Notes: generated from the sequence alone by a model not told the origin. A stretch of 13,043 nucleotides of DNA from CAZZGX01 sp964653715 (GCA_964653715.1 CAZZGX010000023.1:1-13043); one strand, 5' to 3'. Shown: positions 1-5,670, numbered from the stretch's first letter. Numbers and translations are program-made.

Positions 1-1
1 G

Positions 2-34
2 GATCACGATTTAAAGGAAATAGAAAAACTTTAA
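2..34 (+). CDS. possible 3' end of an upstream gene (last 10 codons)
   Basis: Reading from base 2 gives DHDLKEIEKL and then a TAA stop. The charged, helix-like composition looks like a bacterial C-terminus. It ends just before the strong promoter at 45-73, which fits a gene boundary. The other two frames give less protein-like endings. Ten codons are too few to identify a protein or be sure that one is present. Confidence 0.3.
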   Translation, partial: DHDLKEIEKL

Positions 35-44
35 ACCGCCGAGC

Positions 45-73
45 TTGACATTGAAAATTAGCCATGCTATACT
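45..73 (+). promoter_or_regulatory. near-consensus sigma-70-type promoter
   Basis: TTGACA (45-50) and TATACT (68-73) are separated by 17 bases, so the -35 is perfect and the -10 matches 5 of 6. Transcription should start near base 80. It is the best promoter in the window and would drive the 108/303-1082 gene and probably the flavoprotein behind it. Confidence 0.85.
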
Positions 74-92
74 ACTCCTATCAGGGTAGTAT
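69..92. promoter_or_regulatory. inverted repeat overlapping the -10 box (operator or leader hairpin)
   Basis: ATACTAC (69-75) and GTAGTAT (86-92) are perfect inverse copies with a 10-base loop; CC (77-78) and GG (84-85) could extend the stem past one bulged base. The left arm covers most of the -10 box and the right arm lies just past the expected transcription start. That is the usual place for a repressor operator. It could also fold in RNA only if transcription began earlier than predicted. No regulator is assigned. Confidence 0.5.
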
Positions 93-107
93 CTCGGCAT
101 ACGGCCA

Positions 108-1082
108 GTGAGAGAAAAAGCTTTAGAAAAGCCAGTAGTTGTTTGTTCTGACATATCCAGCAAGATTTATTTAACGGCTGTTCAGATTCTCAGATGTACA
201 GTATTGGTTTTTCCAAGGCTTTTTTGTTTGGGCGCAACTAGGAAAAGTGGGCAAAATGGCGTACAGTGGAAGAAAATCATTCGTAACATAAAAAAGTTCC
301 GTATGGAGTATCATAACGCAAAAAAACGATTGGAGGCCGTACACGCTTTGTTTGTTGGCTCGACCACCTCGACAGAAAAATTAGGTTCTATCCGCGCGCT
401 CATAAAGGGCGTGCATTCGGGTCTTGATGACAAACTCAAGCAGTGCGAAGAGGCGTTCACACGATTAGAAAAAATGATGAACGCCGAGATCATAGAACTG
501 TCGGCCGAGCATTTGCCCGAGTCGACAGATGAGGAAAAAAAGCGCAAGAAGGCACTGCTATTTTTTATAAAATCTTGGAAAGACCTCCAAAGCGAAGTAA
601 CGCGCGTGCAAAACGAACTCAATGCCGCAAATAATGGGCAAAATACTTCCCAGAAGCGATCGCTCGGGAATAGGATTTTTAGCTCTATGAAGGGTCCGTT
701 TGGTATTATCACGATTGCCGCGGTGGGTGCCGCCCTCGTGCTACAGGCGACGTCGGTGCGCCTCACCATAAAAAACAACGGCTGTGGTACAATGATGCCG
801 CTCGCGTCTCTCCCGATTCCTCTCCCGGGTCTATCGCTACCAAAAGATCCGATACCAAGCAATGGCTCGGCCGTTGCTACTCTTCCCGCGCTAACGGTCG
901 CGATTGACGGCACGAAAGCGGGCGTTATTCATTTTCAAGCATTAAAACTTGCCTTATCGTTTGAGATTCCAAGCGATATACGCGACGTGACGCTCGACGG
1001 CGCATCCTTATTAAAAAAGAAAACGGAAGTTCATCTTTCAGATCGCAAAGAGCACGAACTTATGTTTTCGTGTAAAAGTTAA
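108..1082 (+). CDS. single-TM protein with cytoplasmic helical region and exported C-terminal domain
   Basis: I do not recognise a named family. From GTG 108 the product is 324 aa. Residues of about 66-185 are charged and helical, probably coiled coil. Residues 198-217 (FGIITIAAVGAALVLQ) form one membrane span. The remainder is Pro/Ser-rich and then beta-like, with one Cys in the NNGCG stretch and one in the C-terminal FSCKS, which could pair. Basic residues before the span suggest that the C-terminal domain lies outside. The start is uncertain. GTG 108 lies 28 bases past the predicted transcription start without a Shine-Dalgarno sequence. ATG 303 (259 aa) and TTG 228 are alternatives, and the first 60 codons are unusually Cys/Leu/Phe-rich compared with the rest. 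Only 27 bases separate the stop from the flavoprotein start, so the two are probably cotranscribed. A membrane-anchored surface or envelope role is inference. Confidence 0.65.
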   Translation: MREKALEKPVVVCSDISSKIYLTAVQILRCTVLVFPRLFCLGATRKSGQNGVQWKKIIRNIKKFRMEYHNAKKRLEAVHALFVGSTTSTEKLGSIRALIKGVHSGLDDKLKQCEEAFTRLEKMMNAEIIELSAEHLPESTDEEKKRKKALLFFIKSWKDLQSEVTRVQNELNAANNGQNTSQKRSLGNRIFSSMKGPFGIITIAAVGAALVLQATSVRLTIKNNGCGTMMPLASLPIPLPGLSLPKDPIPSNGSAVATLPALTVAIDGTKAGVIHFQALKLALSFEIPSDIRDVTLDGASLLKKKTEVHLSDRKEHELMFSCKS

Positions 1083-1109
1083 GATATGCCAAAGAAGATA
1101 TGAAAAATT

Positions 1110-2342
1110 GTGTATGACGTGGTAGTTATCGGCGGCGGACCGGCGGGCATGATGGCGGCTGGTCGCGCGGCAGAGCGCGGCCGCACAGTGCTGCTTTTCG
1201 AAAAGAACGCGGGTCTTGGCAAAAAGCTCCTTATTACCGGCGGCGGGCGGTGTAACGTGACGAACAATAAGACCGAAGTGAGGACGATGCTTTCAAAATA
1301 TAAAGGCAACGACCAGTTTCTTTTTTCCGCGTTCGCGCAATTTAGCGTCAAAGACACCCTCGCTTTTTTTAACAGACGCGGAATGCCCACCAAAGAAGAG
1401 AACGAGGGTAGGATTTTTCCGGTCTCCGACAGCGCGAAATCGGTGTGTGATCTGCTGGTAAAATATATGAAGGAGGGCGGCGTGAAGATACAAACAGGCG
1501 TTGAGGTTGCCGGCCTTTCGGTTGATTCGAGCGCAACGCATATCGTTATTAAAACGAAAGACAAAAAAGAAATTATAGCCAAGTCGTGCGTACTAGCCAC
1601 GGGAGGCACATCCCGTCCTGAGACCGGTTCGACCGGAGAGGGTTTCAGATGGCTTAAAAAGCTTGGGCACACGATTGTCGAAAACGACTTCGCGCTTGTC
1701 CCGGTCGCGCTTTCTGACGCATGGGCGAAAAAACTCGGCGGCCTCACGCTTAAGGACATCAAGCTCACGACGTTTCAAAATAGCCAGATGCAGGCGAGTG
1801 TCACAGGCAAGCTTCTCTTCACGCACTTTGGCATTAGCGGACCGTTGGCGCTGAATATGAGTAAAGAAATCGGTGAGCTTTTGAAATACGGCAGGGTGGC
1901 TATCGCGCTCGATCTTTTTCCAAAGACGGATCTTGGCGCGCTTCGCGGAGAGCTCCAGGAGTTGTTGACGAGCGAGAGCAACAAGAAGCTTAAAAATATC
2001 TTAGGTACGCTGATTCCCGCCGCGCTTGCGTCAGCGCTTTTAGAGATTGCAAACATAAACGGCGAGACGGCGGGTCACAGCGTGAGCACCGAGTCGCGCA
2101 AAAAGCTGGTCCTGCTCATGAAGGCGATTCCGCTCAATGTTTCTGGTTTGCTCGGCGCGGATAAGGCGGTCGTCTCATCTGGTGGCGTGGCGCGTGAAGA
2201 AGTTAACTTCAAGACGATGCAGTCACGCCTCGTCCCCAATCTCTTTCTGGTCGGCGATGTGCTCAACATAGATCGCCCCTCAGGTGGCTATAGTTTACAG
2301 CTCTGCTGGACCACGGGCTTTGTGGCGGGGAGCAGTAGTTAG
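1110..2342 (+). CDS. FAD-dependent oxidoreductase, HI0933/YhiN (BaiN-like) family
   Basis: This is a 410 aa flavoprotein of the NAD(P)/FAD-dependent HI0933-like family, whose reaction is unsettled for most members. The Rossmann FAD-binding motif GGGPAG is at residues 8-13 and the ribose-binding acidic residue is Glu31. The family signature TGGGRCNVTN follows at 43-52. ATGGTSRPETGSTG marks the middle of the FAD domain, and the C-terminus carries the second FAD contact (FLVGDVLNIDRPSGGYSLQ, then GFVAG). Length and motif order are those of a complete protein. GTG 1110 is the only usual start codon giving the full first beta strand, because a TGA lies in frame at 1101-1103. AAAGAAG at 1091-1097 is a weak ribosome-binding site. 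It probably shares an operon with the membrane protein before it. It is likely cytoplasmic; the substrate cannot be told from sequence. Confidence 0.9.
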   Translation: MYDVVVIGGGPAGMMAAGRAAERGRTVLLFEKNAGLGKKLLITGGGRCNVTNNKTEVRTMLSKYKGNDQFLFSAFAQFSVKDTLAFFNRRGMPTKEENEGRIFPVSDSAKSVCDLLVKYMKEGGVKIQTGVEVAGLSVDSSATHIVIKTKDKKEIIAKSCVLATGGTSRPETGSTGEGFRWLKKLGHTIVENDFALVPVALSDAWAKKLGGLTLKDIKLTTFQNSQMQASVTGKLLFTHFGISGPLALNMSKEIGELLKYGRVAIALDLFPKTDLGALRGELQELLTSESNKKLKNILGTLIPAALASALLEIANINGETAGHSVSTESRKKLVLLMKAIPLNVSGLLGADKAVVSSGGVAREEVNFKTMQSRLVPNLFLVGDVLNIDRPSGGYSLQLCWTTGFVAGSSS

Positions 2343-2432
2343 GCGCAAAATGAAATCGCAATGAGGTTTCGAGTATACAACACTACTATAAAGAGTTAGT
2401 ATCAAGATATTATTATTTAAGATCATTTATGT

Positions 2433-2765
2433 ATGAAGAAATTTATAGTGCTGTATATGCTTCCTATAGCAACTGTCGATGAGATGATGAAAAATTCCAC
2501 GCCCGAGCAGAGAAAGGCTAGTATGGGAGAGTGGATGCAGTGGGCAAATGCTCACAAATCAGAGGTTGATCTCGGCGCGCCGCTTGGTAAAAACAAACGC
2601 CTTACCATGGCTGGCGCTTCCGATGTGCGCAATGAGGTTGCAGGGTATTCGTTTATACAAGCAGAATCGCAAGATGCTGCCACGAAGCTTTTTGCAGATA
2701 ATCCTCACCTCAAAATGCCGGGCGCATACGTTGAAATCATGGAGTGCGTACAGATGGGTATGTGA
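2433..2765 (+). CDS. YCII-related small protein (dimeric alpha/beta-barrel type)
   Basis: This 110 aa soluble protein begins MKKFIVLYMLP and has two beta-alpha-beta units: a first strand and helix (residues 3-45), then an AGYSFIQAES strand, a helix with the 'AATKLFADNPHL' pattern and a final strand VEIMECVQM. That layout and the 'FADNPHLK' turn resemble the YCII/DGPF-type ferredoxin-like fold, whose members are small dimeric proteins mostly without a known reaction. The assignment is from pattern, not a catalytic motif. The gene stands alone, 90 bases after the flavoprotein and 216 bases before the next start. It has no clear Shine-Dalgarno sequence before ATG 2433 and no convincing promoter that I can place. 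Confidence 0.7.
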   Translation: MKKFIVLYMLPIATVDEMMKNSTPEQRKASMGEWMQWANAHKSEVDLGAPLGKNKRLTMAGASDVRNEVAGYSFIQAESQDAATKLFADNPHLKMPGAYVEIMECVQMGM

Positions 2766-2875
2766 TCTAGCCGCTGTTTTGCCAAAATAATAAATGAAAA
2801 TATTTCGCAACTGGTCATTTGAGTGGTGGGAGGTGAGTTTGTTAAAAATTTGCTTTTTCCCTCACAACTTTCTAT

Positions 2876-2903
2876 TCTCTAATTCGCGCGAATAAGCGAA
2901 TAG
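2876..2903 (+). repeat. palindromic element, copy 1
   Basis: TCTCTAATTCGCGCGAATA (2876-2894) contains a perfect 12-bp palindrome ATTCGCGCGAAT and is followed by AGCGAATAG. The same 19 bases recur at 2943-2961 and, with one change, at 3262-3280. It lies about 80 bases upstream of the ArsR-type gene region and is a candidate operator for that regulator. A weak promoter-like pair, TTGCTT (2850-2855) and TATTCT (2873-2878), ends in it. Confidence 0.6.
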
Positions 2904-2942
2904 TATCGTAGATCTCCAGACCATCTCAAAGTTTCTTATAAA

Positions 2943-2970
2943 TCTCTAATTCGCGCGAATAGTGGAATTG
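2943..2970 (+). repeat. palindromic element, copy 2 (candidate ArsR operator)
   Basis: The 19-base sequence is identical to copy 1, including the ATTCGCGCGAAT palindrome (2949-2960), with the related tail GTGGAATTG. It sits 11-50 bases upstream of the possible start codons of the ArsR-type regulator, where autorepression is usual in that family. AT-rich TATGATATATT (2981-2991) after it could be the -10 region. Confidence 0.65.
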
Positions 2971-2981
2971 TCGCGGGGCGT

Positions 2982-3281
2982 ATGATATATTATGCCCGCA
3001 CTATGAAAGACGGTGACATGAAGGATATTGAACGAGTATTAAAAGCGCTTGCGAACCGGCGGCGGCTCGCCATTGTAAAATTTTTAAAAAAAGAAAAGGA
3101 AGCGACGGTAGGCGACATCGCGGAGTCCATCAAGCTTTCGTTCAAGGCAACCTCCAAGCATCTCGGGGTGCTCGCCGCCGCGGACATTGTTGATAAGGAG
3201 CAGAGGAGTCTTCAGATGTGGTACAAACTTTCGCCTACCATGCACCACATATCAAAATATATCTCTAATTCGCTCGAATAG
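2982..3281 (+). CDS. ArsR-type winged-helix transcriptional regulator
   Basis: This small DNA-binding regulator is up to 99 aa. The core reads RVLKALANRRRLAIVKFL, the usual first helices of ArsR proteins. Then come TVGDIAESIKLSFKATSKHLGVL, a helix-turn-helix with the recognition helix around FKATSKHLGVL, and a wing segment ADIVDKEQRSLQMWYKL. There are no Cys residues and no obvious metal-binding His/Cys pair, so a metal sensor role is not supported. Start codons at 2982, 3003 and 3018 are all possible. Family alignment from memory favours ATG 3018 (MKDIERVLKAL), and 2982 lies inside a likely -10 region. The gene is flanked by three copies of a palindrome, one of which encodes its last residues. 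The next gene starts 12 bases after the stop and is probably cotranscribed. Confidence 0.85.
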   Translation: MIYYARTMKDGDMKDIERVLKALANRRRLAIVKFLKKEKEATVGDIAESIKLSFKATSKHLGVLAAADIVDKEQRSLQMWYKLSPTMHHISKYISNSLE

Positions 3282-3289
3282 GAGAATAG
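3262..3289 (+). repeat. palindromic element, copy 3, overlapping the ArsR stop codon and the next gene's ribosome-binding site
   Basis: TCTCTAATTCGCTCGAATA (3262-3280) differs from copies 1 and 2 by one central base (T for G) and has the tail GGAGAATAG. It encodes the regulator's last residues (SNSLE and stop). Its end supplies AGGAG (3280-3284), the ribosome-binding site of the gene starting at 3294. Confidence 0.6.
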
Positions 3290-3293
3290 TTAT

Positions 3294-3809
3294 ATGAAAC
3301 GATCATTGATTATTGCCGTCGCAGTTGCGCTGCTTATTATCATTGGTGCCGGGAGTGTTTTCATATTTAAATTTAAAAAAGAGCCGGCGCCGATTGCGTG
3401 CACCCAAGAAGCAAAACTTTGCCCTGACGGTTCGTACGTAGGCCGCACGGGTCCCAATTGCGAATTTACGAAGTGTCCAGACGTGATTCCATCTGGCAAC
3501 TCTGGCATACGCGGTACCGTCATGCTCGGTCCCACATGCCCAGTAGAACGCATACCGCCCGATCCGAGATGCGCAGATAAGCCGTATGCGACGCTTGTAA
3601 CAATTTTTCGCGCAAGCGATATCACGCATGAAGTAGTGAGCACGCAAAGCAACGAAAAAGGCGAGTTTGCCGCCGATCTCACGCCGGGCGACTATACGAT
3701 ACGCGCGGCGGGCGGGAGTATGTTGCCGCGCTGCGCCGAGGTTGAGGTTTCAGTCAAACAAAATAGCTATGCTACTACAACTATCTCATGCGACAGCGGC
3801 ATCAGGTAG
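3294..3809 (+). CDS. N-terminally anchored protein with Cys-rich segment and prealbumin-like domain
   Basis: This 171 aa protein is of a kind I associate with CPR genomes, with no known reaction. Residues 4-27 are a membrane anchor or uncleaved signal. A short linker leads to a Cys-rich stretch with CTQEAKLCPDGSYVGRTGPN followed by CEFTKCP, four Cys that could form two disulfides outside the cell. From residue about 71 (GIRGTVMLGPTCP) to the end lies a prealbumin/carboxypeptidase-regulatory-like beta sandwich with FTF-type repeats of strand and turn ('GEFAADLTPGDYTIRAAG') and three more Cys. ATG 3294 has AGGAG nine bases upstream, overlapping the regulator's stop, so translation of the two may be coupled. 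It is the likely partner or target gene of the ArsR-type regulator. Its role (surface attachment or ligand display) is inference. Confidence 0.8.
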   Translation: MKRSLIIAVAVALLIIIGAGSVFIFKFKKEPAPIACTQEAKLCPDGSYVGRTGPNCEFTKCPDVIPSGNSGIRGTVMLGPTCPVERIPPDPRCADKPYATLVTIFRASDITHEVVSTQSNEKGEFAADLTPGDYTIRAAGGSMLPRCAEVEVSVKQNSYATTTISCDSGIR

Positions 3810-3826
3810 GAGAGATAAACGGAGGT

Positions 3827-3856
3827 TTGACTTCGAGTTCGTTACCTACCTATACT
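3827..3856 (+). promoter_or_regulatory. promoter for a probably leaderless message
   Basis: TTGACT (3827-3832) and TATACT (3851-3856) are 18 bases apart. Transcription should start near 3862-3864, right at the tandem ATG codons at 3861 and 3864. There is no room for a Shine-Dalgarno sequence. Confidence 0.75.
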
Positions 3857-3860
3857 GATA

Positions 3861-4292
3861 ATGATGCGCTTAGATCAAAAATCTGGAGGTGAAGCTATCC
3901 CCGCGCTAGGTTCTATTGAAAAGTCTAGTCAAGATACAGAGCAAAATAGTTACGAGCAGTATCAAGAAGTGGGGGGCATTATTGATAAACACGACTATCA
4001 AAGTGCGCTTGAGCGCGCAAAAGATATGAAGACGATGGACAAATCCCTCATTCTACAGGTGGAGCTCATGGCGCGGGTATCCGGCATTGCGCTTGAAAAT
4101 TCGCAAGATGCGCTTGATCCACGAACAGTGTTGTATGGAGTATTGCGCATGGATACTAATCCCAGGGGACAAGAGCATTATAGTCAGATGGGTGATCAGC
4201 GCTTATTCGCAGAGGTGCTTCGAATGCTGGGGGACACTGAATCACTCAACAAATTGCTAGAAGCACATCCTAATATTTTTGGAAAAGAATAA
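3861..4292 (+). CDS. hypothetical protein
   Basis: I do not recognise this 143 aa protein (142 aa if ATG 3864 is used). It is soluble, with no signal peptide, membrane span or Cys. The first 30 residues are polar and probably disordered. The rest is helical, with repeated hydrophobic-charged helices ('YQSALERAKDMKTMDKSLILQVELMARVSGIALEN', split over two helices, then 'RLFAEVLRMLGDTESLNKLLE'). The C-terminal part loosely resembles a helical-repeat (TPR-like) hairpin, but no motif is clear. It has its own promoter that places transcription at the start codon. The following membrane-protein gene begins 4 bases after its stop, so the two form an operon and may work together. Confidence 0.7.
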   Translation: MMRLDQKSGGEAIPALGSIEKSSQDTEQNSYEQYQEVGGIIDKHDYQSALERAKDMKTMDKSLILQVELMARVSGIALENSQDALDPRTVLYGVLRMDTNPRGQEHYSQMGDQRLFAEVLRMLGDTESLNKLLEAHPNIFGKE

Positions 4293-4296
4293 TTAT

Positions 4297-4710
4297 ATGA
4301 ACATCGAAAAATACAGTTTCTTGTGGTCAGAGGCGCGGTTGATTATCGCGGCCGTTGCGTTATTTATGGGTGGCGTGCCACCGGTGTATCGGTTTTTGCC
4401 GATTGCGGCCATTGTGTCGTTTTTGGGACTCGCGTGGATTCTATCGGGTGTGGCGGCGGCGTATCTCTTGTACCGATGGCAGACAAGCGGACAGAAACTT
4501 TTTGGCGCGAAGAATCAAAAAGACACAGGCGCTTTTTTTGTAATGGTTATTTCGGGTATCAACCTAGGGCTCGCGGGTCTTCTTGGAAAAAATATTGGCA
4601 TGTCTATTTCTACAAACTACATTGTTTTCGTTCTTGTGGGCCTTTTGTATCTTGCCTCGGCTTGGTATCTCTATCAGCGATGGAATAGCCACGGTCAAAA
4701 GATTTTTTAA
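4297..4710 (+). CDS. small four-TM membrane protein with two similar halves
   Basis: This 137 aa integral membrane protein is of unknown function. Hydrophobic segments lie at residues of about 15-30, 34-58, 79-97 and 107-125. Each half ends in the same signature: YLLYRWQTSGQKLF after the second span and WYLYQRWNSHGQKIF at the C-terminus. This indicates duplication of a two-span unit. ATG 4297 is preferred: GGAAAAG (4281-4287) gives a weak ribosome-binding site and the N-terminus is then short. A TTG at 4279 would add six residues and overlap the previous gene. It shares an operon with the hypothetical protein. Its TAA overlaps the stop codon of the convergent reverse-strand gene. Confidence 0.8.
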   Translation: MNIEKYSFLWSEARLIIAAVALFMGGVPPVYRFLPIAAIVSFLGLAWILSGVAAAYLLYRWQTSGQKLFGAKNQKDTGAFFVMVISGINLGLAGLLGKNIGMSISTNYIVFVLVGLLYLASAWYLYQRWNSHGQKIF

Positions 4711-5252
4711 TCCTCTGACTCGGGAGGCGGTTCCGGAGGCAAAAACTCTTCTCCGTTTGGCTCGTTTTTCGGCGCGTAATAGCCGGGCTTAAGCCATTCG
4801 ACATAGGTACATCCCGTTGGCGCTCGTTTGGCGCTATCCCAGCCATTTGTAGAACATTTTTTCATCTTTTTTCCAGCCGATGTCGTAAAAAGGACCAGTT
4901 TGTTGCCGCATTGCGGGCAATCTTCGTCAAGCTTTTCAGTTGAGCCGCTAATCCATTCGACAAAATCGCATCCCTCGGCTTTTTTGGTTTCTTTATTCCA
5001 CGTGTTTGTCGAGCATTTTTTCATCTTTTTGCCAAAGCGCGTCACGACCAAAACCACGGGCGCTCCGCACTTAGGACACTTTTCCTCGAGTTCCTTCGGT
5101 TCGGGCATGATCCATTTCACATAGTCGCAGCCCTCGTTCTTTTTCGTTTCCTTGTTCCACGTGCCTTTTGAGCATCGCTGGATCTGCCGACCTGTGCGAG
5201 TTTCGCTGATTTCTGCTAAGTTTGAGCCGCATTTAGGGCATTTTTCTTCCAT
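4707..5252 (-). CDS. protein with three topoisomerase-type C4 zinc fingers
   Basis: This 181 aa protein consists of three tandem zinc fingers of the kind found at the C-terminus of bacterial topoisomerase I. The ligands are C5/C8/C27/C42, C59/C62/C80/C95 and C112/C115/C133/C148, with a period of about 53 residues. Each finger has CPxCG, then CS..TWNKETKK (altered in the third), then GCxYVEW. The gap between the third and fourth Cys is longer than in typical topoisomerase fingers. An acidic, Pro-rich tail follows. No catalytic topoisomerase domain is present. Single-stranded DNA or RNA binding is the family-based expectation. The start is placed at ATG 5252, because an extended -10 (TGG TATAGT) lies exactly 6 bases before it. 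A longer frame to 5291 would run across that promoter. The gene diverges from the cold-shock gene. Confidence 0.85.
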   Translation of the reverse strand: MEEKCPKCGSNLAEISETRTGRQIQRCSKGTWNKETKKNEGCDYVKWIMPEPKELEEKCPKCGAPVVLVVTRFGKKMKKCSTNTWNKETKKAEGCDFVEWISGSTEKLDEDCPQCGNKLVLFTTSAGKKMKKCSTNGWDSAKRAPTGCTYVEWLKPGYYAPKNEPNGEEFLPPEPPPESED

Positions 5253-5258
5253 CGGACT

Positions 5259-5267
5259 ACTATACCA
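5259..5267 (-). promoter_or_regulatory. extended -10 promoter element of the zinc-finger gene
   Basis: On the reverse strand, TGG (5267-5265) runs into TATAGT (5264-5259), an extended -10 matching 5 of 6. The predicted transcription start coincides with the ATG at 5252, so the message would be leaderless. The -35 (TTCCCC, 17 bases up) is poor, which extended -10 promoters tolerate. Confidence 0.65.
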
Positions 5268-5293
5268 GAATAAGTTCCCGTGGGGAAGCATAT

Positions 5294-5322
5294 TTGCGTA
5301 AGTTTTGTTTATAAGCTATAAT
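5294..5322 (+). promoter_or_regulatory. promoter of the cold-shock gene
   Basis: A perfect -10 TATAAT (5317-5322) follows TTGCGT (5294-5299) with a 17-base spacer. Transcription from about 5329 leaves a leader of roughly 60 bases before the ATG at 5389. The promoter is divergent from that of the zinc-finger gene, with about 50 bases between the two -10 boxes. Confidence 0.75.
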
Positions 5323-5330
5323 ATGACAGT

Positions 5331-5366
5331 ATGAAGATACGGAAACAAAGTCGAGTTTCTCGGTAA
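5331..5366 (+). other. possible leader peptide frame upstream of the cold-shock gene
   Basis: ATG 5331 opens an 11-codon frame encoding MKIRKQSRVSR, ending in TAA at 5364-5366, within 2-3 bases of the predicted transcription start. It is very basic and lies wholly in the leader. A CGAG/CTCG mini-hairpin (5352-5362) overlaps its end. The frame could be chance. Confidence 0.25.
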
Positions 5367-5388
5367 AAAATAATCGTAAAAAAATCGG

Positions 5389-5586
5389 ATGAACGGAACA
5401 ATCAAGACTCTTACGGACAGGGGATTCGGATTCATTGCTCGCGATGGCGAAGTAAAGGATCTTTTCTTCCATTCCAAAGAATTGAAAGGCGTGACATTTG
5501 ACGAATTGAAGGTTGGCGATGCCGTCACCTTTGAAGTCACCCAGGGCGAAAAAGGCCCGGCTGCCACGAACGTAGCGCGCGCATAA
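5389..5586 (+). CDS. cold-shock domain protein (CspA family)
   Basis: This 65 aa protein is a single cold-shock domain (OB fold) that binds single-stranded RNA and DNA and melts RNA structure. RNP1 is RGFGFI (residues 11-16) and RNP2 is DLFFH (24-28, where VFFH is more usual). The closing VGDAVTFEVTQGEKGPAATNV matches the family's end, and the length is normal. ATG 5389 gives the standard N-terminus (MNGTIKTL). There is no convincing Shine-Dalgarno sequence; the leader just before the start is A-rich (5365-5384). The approximately 60-base leader from the TATAAT promoter could hold the control commonly seen for cold-shock genes. The gene is monocistronic and is closed by a strong terminator ten bases downstream. 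Confidence 0.95.
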   Translation: MNGTIKTLTDRGFGFIARDGEVKDLFFHSKELKGVTFDELKVGDAVTFEVTQGEKGPAATNVARA

Positions 5587-5595
5587 GCGCCTCGT

Positions 5596-5630
5596 AAAAA
5601 AACCGCCCCGCAGCTGCGGGGCGGTTTTTT
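5596..5630. terminator. strong intrinsic terminator, symmetric
   Basis: CCGCCCCGCA (5603-5612) and TGCGGGGCGG (5615-5624) form a GC-rich stem around the central GC. A run of A comes before it and six T after it, so it could stop transcription in both directions. It closes the cold-shock gene. Confidence 0.95.
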
Positions 5631-5670
5631 GTATATCGCGGGCGACCGGTTTCGTGACATGGTGCAATAT

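Noticed and set aside
216..245. Attenuator-like hairpin TTGG-tttt-CCAA followed by T6
   Set aside because: The stem is only four pairs and AT-rich context makes chance likely; the frame reads through it.
74..302. Known structured RNA (RNase P, tmRNA, SRP RNA, 6S, riboswitch)
   Set aside because: None of the conserved core sequences I know for these is present, and the only stem-loops seen are short.
311..913. 200-codon reverse-strand open frame opposite the first membrane protein
   Set aside because: Its composition (Ser/Arg/Phe-rich, no domain) is typical of an antisense shadow, while the forward frame has a membrane span, a promoter and protein-like helices.
1079..1768. 229-codon reverse-strand open frame opposite the flavoprotein
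   Set aside because: The forward strand encodes a clear, complete FAD protein with all motifs; the reverse frame shows no recognisable fold and no start signals.
2876..3289. CRISPR-like array from the three repeats
   Set aside because: Only three copies, with spacings of 67 and 319 bases and a coding gene between copies 2 and 3; the repeat is a compact operator-like palindrome.
5253..5291. N-terminal extension of the zinc-finger protein to a start at 5291
   Set aside because: The added MLPHGNLFWYSSP residues are encoded across the -10 box, and the fingers begin directly after the ATG at 5252.
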